Assembly (NCBI GenBank): GCA_963422745.1
Contig: OY730477.1
Coordinates: 1,860,001 to 1,924,000, forward strand
DNA length: 64,000 nt
Source: G963422745 sp963422745
GTDB taxonomy: Bacteria > Actinomycetota > Acidimicrobiia > Acidimicrobiales > Aldehydirespiratoraceae
Direction: 5' to 3'
Part shown: positions 36,725 through 46,347 of the stretch, in pieces
Layout: the number at the start of each line of letters is the position of its first letter
Numbering within the stretch: position 1 is the stretch's first letter
Translations under genes and position numbers: made by a program
Notes under the pieces: generated by a model
What the model saw: the letters and a program-made list of their open reading frames with translations, nothing else
Databases searched by the model: none
What the model was told of the DNA's origin: nothing

Positions 36725-38236
36725 ATGATGTGCGCCGTCGCTGGTGTCCCCAAGCCCAAGCCGGAACGGTTGAGAAAGCGCCGGATCGTCTCGCACAAGC
36801 GACTCGCCGTCGCCGACGCCTTGTCGGGTTTCGGCTTGGTCACATTTGCAGCGGGTATCGTCGGGGTTCGAGACGATCTAGCAGACGCCGTCGTCGTGAC
36901 ATGCATCGGCACCCTGGCCCTGGCTGTGGGAGTCTTCGGTCGTTCCCATTTTGCGCGACGCCAGAACCTGACGCCAGGTCGCATACTGGCTGGCCTGGCC
37001 TGGGTATGGAGCGTGCTGGTGCTGCTTGGTGCCTTGGTCTATCTGGCCACGGCCACCACAACTTCGCCGGTCACGGCGCTCTTTGAGTCAGCGGCTGGTT
37101 TCGGCACTACGGCGCTAAGCGACCTTGATCCTGTCGAGCTGACAACCTCAATGCAGCTCTTTCGAGCAGGCACCCAATGGCTCGGTGGTGCCATCGGACT
37201 ACTAGCGGCGGTGGTCTCGTTGCCCTTGGTGCTTAGCAGCAGCATCTATATCCCTACCAGTCAGGGTCGCCGGGCAGATCGACTGGTGCCGTCGCTTCTG
37301 GTTGGTCGACGCCGGGTTTTGGCGTTGTACTTCAGCCTAACTATTGCGTGTGGTGTTGGCTACGGCATTACCGGCATGACCGCTTTGGACGCGACGGTGC
37401 ATGCTGCCACGACCTTGTCGACGGGTGGGTTCTCAAGTCACCGAGATTCCCTGGCTTCCTACGGGGCCGGAGTTCAGCTCGTTGCGATTATCTTCATGAC
37501 GCTTGCCGGTGCCAGCTACTTCGTTATCTGGTGGGCCCTGCGCGGCAGGCCTCGTCGGGTTGCACAAAGCACCGAGCTGTGGCTGTATTTGGGCCTTATC
37601 GTTGCGACGACATCAGCTGTCTTTTTCACCGTTGACAGCGTCGGGTTGCGCGATGCCATGTTCCAAGCAGCTTCGGCGGTAAGCACAACCGGTTTCGCCG
37701 TGACCGATTGGACATTGTTTCCAGCGGCGGCACTGACCGTCTTGCTCATCGCCACCGCTACGGGGGCCATGGGTGCATCAGCAGGTGGCGGGCTGAAGAT
37801 CGCCCGCGCGGCGGCACTGGCCACCTACGCACGTTTGGAGCTGCGCCGACATCTCGACCCCAATGCCGTTCTGCTGGTAAGGCGCGGTGGACGTACGCTC
37901 GCCGAGGATGAGATCGAGCGCCTCACCGGCTACCAGATCGCCCACTTCGGGATGTGCGCGATCGGCGCGTTCTTGTTGACGATCACCGGTGTTGATGTGG
38001 TATCGGCCCTTTGGAGTGCCATATCGGTACTCAGTACTGCGGGACCATCTCTGTTGACTGGACCGTTCGGAGACGCAGGCGAGTTCAACCGATCCGCCCG
38101 GTTGTTGCTCATACCCGGGATGCTTGCTGGGAGGTTGACGATCTTGCCGCTGCTGGCCGCTGTCGTAGCGGTGCTGCGGTGGCGCAACCTTGCTGTTGTG
38201 CGCCTCAAGAGGATCGTGCGGGACGGGACGAATTGA
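36725..38236 (+). CDS. TrkH-family potassium transporter, first paralogue
   Basis: This is a 503-residue membrane subunit with the four-fold M1-P-M2 plan. Candidate pore loops read ESAAGFGTTAL, TTLSTGGFSSH, VSTTGFAVTD and VLSTAGPSLLTG. Each keeps the filter glycine, but the fourth departs from the usual N-x-GP form. It starts 12 bp after trkA and its stop (TGA) shares a base with the ATG of the next gene, so translation of the two transporters is coupled. It could form homodimers, or heterodimers with its neighbour. Confidence 0.9.
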   Translation: MMCAVAGVPKPKPERLRKRRIVSHKRLAVADALSGFGLVTFAAGIVGVRDDLADAVVVTCIGTLALAVGVFGRSHFARRQNLTPGRILAGLAWVWSVLVLLGALVYLATATTTSPVTALFESAAGFGTTALSDLDPVELTTSMQLFRAGTQWLGGAIGLLAAVVSLPLVLSSSIYIPTSQGRRADRLVPSLLVGRRRVLALYFSLTIACGVGYGITGMTALDATVHAATTLSTGGFSSHRDSLASYGAGVQLVAIIFMTLAGASYFVIWWALRGRPRRVAQSTELWLYLGLIVATTSAVFFTVDSVGLRDAMFQAASAVSTTGFAVTDWTLFPAAALTVLLIATATGAMGASAGGGLKIARAAALATYARLELRRHLDPNAVLLVRRGGRTLAEDEIERLTGYQIAHFGMCAIGAFLLTITGVDVVSALWSAISVLSTAGPSLLTGPFGDAGEFNRSARLLLIPGMLAGRLTILPLLAAVVAVLRWRNLAVVRLKRIVRDGTN

Positions 38237-39798
38237 TGCGCTGGTTGCGCCCCTCAGAGATCAGCCGCTCCGCCGAGCGGCACCCGATGCGAAACAAATG
38301 GCGAAGCACCCCGCTCAAGGTGCTGGGTATCGCCTTGTCGTTTGTGTCGGTCGGGATGTTCGCAACGGGTGTACAGGAGTGGTTGACATCAAACCGCGAC
38401 ACCGCGGCGCTGTTCTGGTCCGGTTGTTTGACACTCAGCACCGGAGCGGTGCTTTGGTGGCGCACCGTGCCGGGCAGTACCCGAAGCCGTGACGTATTCG
38501 CCGCGGTCGGCTGGACCTGGGTGCTGGTCACTGTATTTGGTGCTGTTCCATACCTGTTAGCGGGCACATTTGCCATTGAAGGGGTGGGGCTCGCCGAGCA
38601 ATTGGTGAACTCCTTTTTCGAGTCGGCGTCGGGATACTCCTGTACCGGATCCACCGCCCTGGTTGACTTTGACACACCTGGGCGCGGCTTGATGATGTAT
38701 CGTCAAGCGACCCAGTGGTATGGCGGCATGGGGATCGTGGTGTTGGCCGTGGCCGTACTGCCGTACCTGGGGGTGGGTGGCTTGGACCTGATGACGGCCG
38801 AAGCCCCCGGACCATCGTCGGACCGTCTGGCACCCAGGGTTTCTGAGACAGCCAAGCGGCTCTGGGCTGCCTATGTAGTTCTAACCGTTTCTGTGGCGGT
38901 GGCGCTGTTCATGGCACCGGGAGCTTCGCTGTATGACAGCGTTGCGCACGCGCTCAGCACTGCTTCCACCGGCGGCTTTTCTCCTCGGGTCAACTCGATC
39001 GGGTTCTTCGACAGTGTCCTCATTGAGCTGATCGTGGTTGTAGGCATGATCGTCGGAGGGATCAACTTCGCTCATCACTGGCGAGCGTTGCGTGGTCGTG
39101 TGGCCGGATACGGGCTCGACCCCGAACTGCGCGCCTTTCTGACGATCCTGTCTGCCGGGTCGGCTGCTGTTGTGGTGTTGTTGTGGCTCAATGGCGGAAT
39201 GTCTCTTCCGACCGCGCTGCGGGCGGGGATTTTCAATGTGGTAGCGCTGGGAACGAGCACCGGTTTCGCTAACACGACCGGACCCGGCACCGCAGGTGAT
39301 TTCGTGCGTTGGATTCCCGCTGTTCAGATGATCCTGCTGTTCTTCATGGTTACCGGCGCTTGTACCGGCTCCACCTCTGGAGGAATCAAGATCATGAGGC
39401 TGCAGGTGCTATTCGGTCACAGCATCCGCAGCATCCGCCACACACGCCACCCGAGAGCCGTACTGGTTATCCGCCACGGTGCAGGCGCTGTGCGCGAGGA
39501 CATCGTGAACCGAGTGGCCGGATTTTTTGTGCTGTATCTGCTGCTGGTGCTGGTGGGGGTGTTGCTTGTTAGCGGATTTGATGGCGGCCTTGTTGAGTCT
39601 GTGAGCGCAGTGGTGGGTTCGTTGGGGAACATGGGTCCCGCGTTGGGTGAGGCCGGTCCCACCTCGGCATTTTCTTTGGCGTTCTCGAAACCGGCGCGTG
39701 TCGTGCTTGGCATCTATATGGTCATCGGACGACTCGAGATCTTTCCGATCCTTTTGATGTTCGCCGCTCCCGCACGAGCGTTGCGGCGTCTGACCTGA
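38236..39798 (+). CDS. trkH: TrkH-family potassium transporter, second paralogue
   Basis: This 520-residue potassium transporter subunit looks more canonical than the first copy. Pore loops are SGYSCTGSTAL, STASTGGFSPR, LGTSTGFANTT and GSLGNMGPALG. Conserved transmembrane stretches include TQWYGGMGIVVLAVAVLP and GGINFAHHW. The ATG at 38236 overlaps the previous stop. The frame extends 75 codons further upstream, but that part overlaps the first trkH and is not family-like. After its stop there is a 205-bp gap with an 11-bp direct repeat (AACAGCTCATT) before gltB. Confidence 0.92.
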   Translation: MRWLRPSEISRSAERHPMRNKWRSTPLKVLGIALSFVSVGMFATGVQEWLTSNRDTAALFWSGCLTLSTGAVLWWRTVPGSTRSRDVFAAVGWTWVLVTVFGAVPYLLAGTFAIEGVGLAEQLVNSFFESASGYSCTGSTALVDFDTPGRGLMMYRQATQWYGGMGIVVLAVAVLPYLGVGGLDLMTAEAPGPSSDRLAPRVSETAKRLWAAYVVLTVSVAVALFMAPGASLYDSVAHALSTASTGGFSPRVNSIGFFDSVLIELIVVVGMIVGGINFAHHWRALRGRVAGYGLDPELRAFLTILSAGSAAVVVLLWLNGGMSLPTALRAGIFNVVALGTSTGFANTTGPGTAGDFVRWIPAVQMILLFFMVTGACTGSTSGGIKIMRLQVLFGHSIRSIRHTRHPRAVLVIRHGAGAVREDIVNRVAGFFVLYLLLVLVGVLLVSGFDGGLVESVSAVVGSLGNMGPALGEAGPTSAFSLAFSKPARVVLGIYMVIGRLEIFPILLMFAAPARALRRLT

Positions 39799-40003
39799 GC
39801 TGACCTGGCCTGAGCGCACGGCGTCATTTCACCGCGATCCCCAAACAGCTCATTGATAAACAGCTCATTTATGTCGGGATGCGAGAGGCTGTTGCGGTCC
39901 ACAGGAATGCATTCGACTTGCTACAGTCGTCATGCACTTTCTGGGCCAAGGGCGTCCCTGACTTCAACCGGCTTCGCGCCGTCACGCAGGAGACGTTGTC
40001 ACC

Positions 40004-43000
40004 ATGTCGCATCGCCAGCATCGGAATCGCGACCTTCCGAACACTCAGGGCCTCTATCACCCTCGCAATGAGCACGACTCCTGCGGCGTTAGTTTTGTGT
40101 GTGACATACATGGGCGTAGCTCCCACGACATCGTGGTCAAGGGGATAACAGCGCTGTGCAACATGGCGCATCGTGGAGCCAAAGGTGCCGACATCCACAC
40201 AGGCGACGGTGCAGGAATCCTGCTCCAGATTCCGGACCGCTTTTACCGTGACGTGGTTGCCTTTGACCTTCCGCCGGTAGGGGAGTACGCCACCGGGATC
40301 GCTTTCTTGCCGCAGAACCCAGCAGCGGCGGATCAAGCGGCCGCACAGGTGGAACGCATTGCCGAATCCGAGGGACTCAAGGTCATCGGATGGCGCAGAA
40401 TCGAGATTGACGAGTCGATCCTCGGCTCTGGTTCGCTTATGACGATGCCGAAGTTCCGTCAGATCTTTCTGGCAGCCGAGGGTTTGTCGGGCATTGATCT
40501 GGACCGCCGGACCTACATTGCCCGCAAGCGCATCGAACACGAGATCGGGACCGACTCTGACCACAAACCTGACGTTGCAGGGCGAGCGGCAACAATAGGC
40601 GGGGCATCCAAAACCCATGACGGTGTGTACTTCCCTTCGCTCAGCGCACGCACGATTGTCTACAAGGGCATGTTGACCACGCCGCAACTAAGTGCCTTCT
40701 ACACAGACCTGCTTGATGAGCGAGTCGAAAGTGCCCTTGTGTTGGTGCACAGTCGCTTCTCCACCAACACCTTTCCCTCCTGGCCGTTGGCACATCCCTA
40801 CCGGCTCATCGCCCACAATGGCGAGATAAACACCATTCAGGGCAACCGCAACTGGATGCGTGCCCGCGAAGCGCTTCTCACCGATAAGGCCCTGCCAGGC
40901 ATCGAAAAGGCGTTTCCTATCTGCACTCCCGGCACCAGCGACACCGCCGGGTTCGACGAGGTACTGGAGATGCTGAACCTCGGCGGTTACCCGCTCGCTG
41001 AGGCTGTGCTGATGATGATTCCCGAGCCGTGGGAACACCACACCGAAATGGATCCGGACCGAAGCGCGTTCTATCGCTTCAACTCCGCCCGCATGGAACC
41101 TTGGGACGGCCCGGCGTCGATAGCGTTCACCGACGGCACCGTCATAGGTGCGGTGCTTGACCGTAACGGTTTGCGGCCGTCGCGTTACTGGGTCAGCGAC
41201 GACGGACTTGTTGTGATGGCCAGCGAAGTCGGTGTGGTTGATCTGCCGCAACGACGCATCGTGGAGAAGGGCAGACTGCAACCAGGGCGGATGTTTCTCA
41301 TCGATACACACGAGGGTCGCATCATCCGTGACGATGAGATCAAGTCGCGGATCTCCGGTCGCCACCCGTACAGAGCCTGGCTTGATAGCAACCTTGTCAC
41401 TTTGGACGATCTCGCCGCTGCGGCACCAACCTCGACCGACGAGCAGACCTGTATGCAGCGTCAGATCGAGTTTGGTTACACGATCGAGGAACGCAAACTG
41501 CTGCTTGCGCCGATGGCCCACGGCGCCAAGGAGGCGGTGGGGTCGATGGGAACAGATACCCCAATTGCGGTGTTGTCAGGGCGCAGCCGTCAGCTATGGG
41601 ACTACTTTCAGCAGCTCTTCGCACAGGTGACCAACCCACCTTTGGACGCTATCCGCGAGAAGCTCGTCACCTCGTTGTACGCAAGAATCGGCCCCGAAGG
41701 TGACCTGTTTGATCCCAGACCCGAATCGTGTCGAACTATCCATCTCGACAATCCCGTCATCACCGACGAGCAACTCGCGCGGATCGTTGCTCTTGACGGC
41801 AGCGACGGACCCGCTGGCTTCCGCACGGTCGTGCTGCCCGCCCTTTTCGACGTGGCGCGAGGTGGCGCTGGTCTCGCTGCGGCGCTTTCGGAGCTGCGCC
41901 TGGCGGCGGATGAAGGGGTGGATGCAGGAGCCACGATCCTGGTTATCTCGGACCGTGGAACGGATCGTCGTAGGGCTCCGATTCCTTCCCTGCTGGCCAC
42001 CGGTGCGGTTCATCATCACCTGATTCGAAACAAGACCCGCACCCGTGTCGGTCTGGTCGTGCAGACCGGCGACGCCCGGGAGGTTCACCACATCTGCTTG
42101 TTGCTGGGATACGGCGCCAACGCAGTTAATCCGTACCTCGCAATGGCCGCCCTCACGCAGATGGCTTTGGCGGGTGAGTTCGGACTTGACCCGGCAACTC
42201 CGATCACGCGGCTGCATCGGAATTACATCTCCGCTCTCGGTGGGGGAATCCTCAAAGTGATGTCGAAGATGGGGATCAGCACGGTGGCGTCCTACACCGG
42301 CGCTCAGATCTTCGAAGCGATTGGTTTGGCCCGTGACGTTGTTGATGAGTACTTCACTGGCACCCAGAGCCGGTTAGGCGGTGTAGGGCTTGACGTTCTC
42401 GCTGAAGAGGTCAAGCGCCGTCACAACCAGGTGCATCTTGTCAATCCCGTGGCCCGGGCGCATCGGCGTTTGGAGGTTGGCGGCGAGTACCAGTGGCGTC
42501 GCGAAGGCGAGTATCACCTCTTCAACCCCGAAACGGTCTTTCGGTTGCAACACGCCACCCGGTCCCGTCAATATGACATCTTCAAGCAATACACCAATAG
42601 CGTTGACGACCAGGCGAAGCGGCTGGGAACGCTACGGGGACTGTTCCGCTTCCGAAGCGGAATCCGCGAAGCCCTACCGATTGATGCTGTCGAGTCGGTT
42701 GAATCGATCGTGAAGCGCTTCTCCACCGGAGCGATGAGTTACGGGTCGATCTCGGCGGAGGCCCACGAGACGTTGGCCATTGCCATGAACCGGATCGGGG
42801 CCAAGTCCAATACCGGCGAGGGAGGTGAAGACGCCGAACGCTACCTTCCCGACGACAACGGTGATCTCCGGCGAAGCGCTGTCAAGCAGGCTGCGTCGGG
42901 TCGGTTCGGTGTTACCAGCGAGTATTTGGTCAACGCGGATGACATCCAGATCAAGATCGCCCAGGGCGCCAAACCCGGCGAGGGTGGCCAATTACCAGGC

Positions 43001-44635
43001 AACAAGGTGTATCCGTGGATCGCCAAGACTCGCCACAGCACCGCAGGTGTGGGTTTGATCTCACCTCCACCTCATCACGACATCTACTCCATCGAGGATC
43101 TGGCACAGCTCATCTTTGACCTCAAGAACGCCAACCCCACCGCGCGTATCCACGTCAAGCTTGTGGCCGAGGTGGGGGTGGGTACCGTAGCTGCGGGTGT
43201 GGCCAAAGCTCACGCCGACGTGGTGCTGATAAGCGGCCATGACGGCGGGACGGGAGCGTCGCCGCAGACTTCTATCAAGCACGCTGGAGCACCCTGGGAA
43301 CTTGGTCTGGCCGAGACACAGCAGACCCTGTTGCTCAACGACCTGCGTGATCGGATCGTCGTGCAAACTGATGGTCAGCTCAAGACCGGTCGCGACGTCA
43401 TGATTGCTGCTTTGCTCGGTGCTGAGGAGTTCGGCTTCGCAACTGCCCCGCTGGTGGTCATGGGCTGCGTGATGATGCGGGTCTGTCACCTCGACACCTG
43501 CCCTGTGGGGGTGGCGACCCAGAACCCCGAACTACGGGAGAAATTCTCCGGCAAGCCCGAATTCGTCGAGACCTTCTTCGAGTACATCGCCTCTGAGGTC
43601 CGTGAGCTTATGGCAGAGCTCGGGTTCCGTACCCTTGATGAGGCCATCGGTCAGGTCGAGATGCTTGACACCCGTGCCGCGGTGGACCACTGGAAGGCCG
43701 ACTCATTGGATTTGGCGCCGTTGCTGCATCTACCTGAAATTGCCCGTGAAGCACGTCGTCGTCAGTACCAAGAGCAGGACCACGGACTTGAATCGGTACT
43801 GGACCAAACCCTGATCGCTCTCGCGGGTCATGCACTGCAGCACGCCACCCCGGTCACTCTCGATGTTCCCGTCGCCAACGTCAACCGAACGGTCGGCACG
43901 CTTCTGGGTTTCGAAGTCACCCGCCGTTACGGAGGTGAAGGACTGCCGCCCGACACGATCGTTGTGAACCTCACCGGCTCCGCCGGGCCCAGCCTCGGAG
44001 CGTTCGTTCCCCAGGGAATCACGCTACGCCTTGAGGGCGACGCCAACGATTATGTGGGCAAGGGCCTGTCGGGGGGACGGATTGTCCTACGTCCACCCCA
44101 CGATGCGCCGTTCGCGGCGGAGGACAACGTCATCGCAGGCAACGTGGTTCTTTACGGAGCCACCAGCGGCGAGGCCTTTTTTCGTGGTCAGGTAGGGGAG
44201 CGCTTCTGTGTTCGCAACTCCGGTGCCATCGCGGTCGTGGAAGGAGTCGGGGATCATGGCTGTGAGTACATGACCGGCGGTAAAGCGGTGGTGCTCGGAC
44301 CGACCGGACGCAACTTTGCGGCGGGGATGTCCGGTGGTGTTGCCTTCGTCTATGACCCCGACGGTAGCTTCAATACGAGGGTCAACCTTGAGATGGTGGA
44401 CCTTGAACAACCCAACACGTCGGATCGTGCATGGCTTCGCGACCGGGTTGGCCGACACCACCACGAAACCGGAAGCGAGTTGGCCGCACGCCTGTTGGCG
44501 AACTGGGAACGAACCGCGGCCGCGTTCGTGAAGGTGATGCCGATCGACTACCGACGGGTGCTGGATGCCGTGGAGCGGGCACGACAGACGGGAACCGATG
44601 AAGTCCAAGCCGTCATGAGCGCAGCGAGGAGTTGA
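40004..44635 (+). CDS. gltB: Glutamate synthase large (alpha) subunit
   Basis: This 1543-residue glutamine amidotransferase synthesises glutamate from glutamine and 2-oxoglutarate. Domains in order: a class II amidotransferase with the catalytic Cys27 in NEHDSCGVSFV after a 26-residue propeptide; a central domain; an FMN-binding synthase domain with GEGGEDAERY and AQGAKPGEGGQLPG; a [3Fe-4S] cysteine set CVMMRVCHLDTCPVG; and the C-terminal GXGXG beta-helix. AGGAGA lies about 10 bp before ATG 40004. gltD follows after 6 bp. Length and motifs are all normal. Confidence 0.98.
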   Translation: MSHRQHRNRDLPNTQGLYHPRNEHDSCGVSFVCDIHGRSSHDIVVKGITALCNMAHRGAKGADIHTGDGAGILLQIPDRFYRDVVAFDLPPVGEYATGIAFLPQNPAAADQAAAQVERIAESEGLKVIGWRRIEIDESILGSGSLMTMPKFRQIFLAAEGLSGIDLDRRTYIARKRIEHEIGTDSDHKPDVAGRAATIGGASKTHDGVYFPSLSARTIVYKGMLTTPQLSAFYTDLLDERVESALVLVHSRFSTNTFPSWPLAHPYRLIAHNGEINTIQGNRNWMRAREALLTDKALPGIEKAFPICTPGTSDTAGFDEVLEMLNLGGYPLAEAVLMMIPEPWEHHTEMDPDRSAFYRFNSARMEPWDGPASIAFTDGTVIGAVLDRNGLRPSRYWVSDDGLVVMASEVGVVDLPQRRIVEKGRLQPGRMFLIDTHEGRIIRDDEIKSRISGRHPYRAWLDSNLVTLDDLAAAAPTSTDEQTCMQRQIEFGYTIEERKLLLAPMAHGAKEAVGSMGTDTPIAVLSGRSRQLWDYFQQLFAQVTNPPLDAIREKLVTSLYARIGPEGDLFDPRPESCRTIHLDNPVITDEQLARIVALDGSDGPAGFRTVVLPALFDVARGGAGLAAALSELRLAADEGVDAGATILVISDRGTDRRRAPIPSLLATGAVHHHLIRNKTRTRVGLVVQTGDAREVHHICLLLGYGANAVNPYLAMAALTQMALAGEFGLDPATPITRLHRNYISALGGGILKVMSKMGISTVASYTGAQIFEAIGLARDVVDEYFTGTQSRLGGVGLDVLAEEVKRRHNQVHLVNPVARAHRRLEVGGEYQWRREGEYHLFNPETVFRLQHATRSRQYDIFKQYTNSVDDQAKRLGTLRGLFRFRSGIREALPIDAVESVESIVKRFSTGAMSYGSISAEAHETLAIAMNRIGAKSNTGEGGEDAERYLPDDNGDLRRSAVKQAASGRFGVTSEYLVNADDIQIKIAQGAKPGEGGQLPGNKVYPWIAKTRHSTAGVGLISPPPHHDIYSIEDLAQLIFDLKNANPTARIHVKLVAEVGVGTVAAGVAKAHADVVLISGHDGGTGASPQTSIKHAGAPWELGLAETQQTLLLNDLRDRIVVQTDGQLKTGRDVMIAALLGAEEFGFATAPLVVMGCVMMRVCHLDTCPVGVATQNPELREKFSGKPEFVETFFEYIASEVRELMAELGFRTLDEAIGQVEMLDTRAAVDHWKADSLDLAPLLHLPEIAREARRRQYQEQDHGLESVLDQTLIALAGHALQHATPVTLDVPVANVNRTVGTLLGFEVTRRYGGEGLPPDTIVVNLTGSAGPSLGAFVPQGITLRLEGDANDYVGKGLSGGRIVLRPPHDAPFAAEDNVIAGNVVLYGATSGEAFFRGQVGERFCVRNSGAIAVVEGVGDHGCEYMTGGKAVVLGPTGRNFAAGMSGGVAFVYDPDGSFNTRVNLEMVDLEQPNTSDRAWLRDRVGRHHHETGSELAARLLANWERTAAAFVKVMPIDYRRVLDAVERARQTGTDEVQAVMSAARS

Positions 44636-44641
44636 GTCGCC

Positions 44642-46102
44642 ATGGTGGATCCGCGAGGGTTTCTTCGTCACAGCCGTGAGTTGCCAACCCGACGCCCGGT
44701 GGCGGTCCGGCTGCGTGATTGGAAGGAGGTGTATAACGATTTCGACGAGAACAAGCTTCGCGAGCAGGCAAGTCGTTGCATGGACTGCGGAATCCCGTTC
44801 TGCAACCATGGCTGCCCGCTGGGCAACATTATCCCCGACTGGAACGACCTGACGAGCGGCGGTCAGTGGCGCGAAGCCAGTGAACGGCTTCACGCCACCA
44901 ACAACTTCCCTGAGTTCACTGGTCGGCTATGCCCTGCTCCCTGTGAGGCGGCGTGCGTGCTCGGCATCCACGAACCACCTGTAGCGATCAAGCAAATCGA
45001 GGTTGAGATCGTGGACCGTGCGTGGCAACAAGGGTGGATAACGCCGCAGCGCGCCAAGACAAATACTCAAAGGCGAGTATGCGTGGTCGGTTCAGGGCCC
45101 GCAGGTCTGGCCGCGGCCCAGCAGTTGACCCGCGCGGGTCACAACGTTATGGTCTTCGAACGAACAGATCGAATCGGTGGTCTGTTGCGCTACGGCATCC
45201 CCGAGTTCAAGATGGAAAAGCATCATCTTGATCGCCGTATAGCCCAGATGCACGCCGAAGGCACGGACTTCCGCACCGGTGTTTTCGTCGGGGTCGATGT
45301 CGGCGCCGACGAGCTCAAGGCAGACTTCGATGCGGTGGTCTTGGCGTGCGGTTCCACCAATGCGCGTGAGCTGTCGATTCCCGGGCGTGATCTTGGCGGT
45401 ATCCATCAGGCAATGGAGTACCTCCCCTGGGCTAATCGGGTGCAACAGGGCGATATCGATACCTCGCCGATCTCCGCTGCCGGAAAAGATGTTGTGATCA
45501 TCGGTGGGGGTGACACAGGCGCCGACTGCCTTGGAACGGCGCACCGTCACGGCGCTCGTTCAATTCACCAGTTTGAGATCATGCCGGTTCCCCCCGATGA
45601 AAGACCCGACAGCAACCCATGGCCGACCTGGCCTGTGATCTATCGCGTCAGCAGCGCTCACGAGGAAGGCGGCAGTCGCGAATACGCCATCGAGACCGTC
45701 CGTTTCGTGGGCCAAGGCGGTGCCGTCAACGGCCTCGACACCATACGAGTCACTCAGGTTTTTGAAGATGGTCACATGCGTTTCGAGCGGGTGTCGGGCA
45801 GTGAACAACATTTCGAAGCTCAGCTCGTGTTGTTGGCCATGGGCTTCACCGGACCCGAACAAGGCCCGCTGCTTGAGTCCTTTGGTGTGCAACTCACCGA
45901 ACGCGGGAACGTGGCGTGCAACGAGCGCTGGCAAACCAACGTTGATGGTGTTTTTGTGTGCGGTGACATGTGCCGCGGCCAGTCTCTGATCGTTTGGGCG
46001 ATTGCTGAGGGCCGGTCCGCGGCAGCTGCGGTGGACGAGTGGTTGATGTCGAAGACATCGCTGCCGTCACCGGTTCTGCCCACGTCAGCTCCGCTGCGCT
46101 GA
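44642..46102 (+). CDS. gltD: Glutamate synthase small (beta) subunit
   Basis: This 486-residue NAD(P)H-oxidising subunit feeds electrons to GltB. The N-terminal cysteine sets CMDCGIPFCNHGCPLGN and CPAPCEAACVLG bind [4Fe-4S] clusters. VVGSGPAGLAAAQQL binds FAD and IIGGGDTGADCLGTA binds NAD(P)H. It is the second gene of the gltBD operon. Its last codons resemble the core of the repeats that fill the gap after it. Confidence 0.97.
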   Translation: MVDPRGFLRHSRELPTRRPVAVRLRDWKEVYNDFDENKLREQASRCMDCGIPFCNHGCPLGNIIPDWNDLTSGGQWREASERLHATNNFPEFTGRLCPAPCEAACVLGIHEPPVAIKQIEVEIVDRAWQQGWITPQRAKTNTQRRVCVVGSGPAGLAAAQQLTRAGHNVMVFERTDRIGGLLRYGIPEFKMEKHHLDRRIAQMHAEGTDFRTGVFVGVDVGADELKADFDAVVLACGSTNARELSIPGRDLGGIHQAMEYLPWANRVQQGDIDTSPISAAGKDVVIIGGGDTGADCLGTAHRHGARSIHQFEIMPVPPDERPDSNPWPTWPVIYRVSSAHEEGGSREYAIETVRFVGQGGAVNGLDTIRVTQVFEDGHMRFERVSGSEQHFEAQLVLLAMGFTGPEQGPLLESFGVQLTERGNVACNERWQTNVDGVFVCGDMCRGQSLIVWAIAEGRSAAAAVDEWLMSKTSLPSPVLPTSAPLR

Positions 46103-46110
46103 ACGAAAGG

Positions 46111-46346
46111 GGTACCGCTGGTCGCCACCGGCCACGGTGCATAAGCGAGGTTGCAGGTCGGCGATATGGGCGCCGCGTAGGTACTGCTGGCCACCGGCTC
46201 TGGTGCATAAGCGAGTATGTCCCAGCTATTCGCTGCCATTAAAGGGTACTGCTGGCCACCGGCTCTGTTGCATAAGCGAGGGCCGAGGCCATAGGGGTCA
46301 CATTCGACAAGGTACTGCTGGCCACTGGCTCCGGTGGATGAGCGAG
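46111..46346. repeat. CRISPR-like interspersed repeats: four 36-39-bp repeats, three different spacers, no cas genes
   Basis: Repeats at 46111-46149 (39 bp, with a 3-bp insertion), 46180-46215, 46245-46280 and 46311-46346 share GGTA(C/T)(T/C)GCTGG and GCATAAGCGAG ends. The spacers 46150-46179, 46216-46244 and 46281-46310 are 30, 29 and 30 bp and do not resemble each other. The array fits exactly into the gap between convergent gltD (stop 46102) and the AftD-like gene (stop 46348). Within each repeat CACC-N6-GGTG or a near variant could pair. The core resembles the final codons of gltD (GCTGCCGTCACCGGTTCTG), so a gene-end origin is possible. Confidence 0.8.
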
Positions 46347-46347
46347 C

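Noticed and set aside
38011..38235. A 75-residue N-terminal extension of the second TrkH
   Set aside because: It overlaps the first trkH coding region; the ATG at 38236 overlapping the TGA is the natural start.
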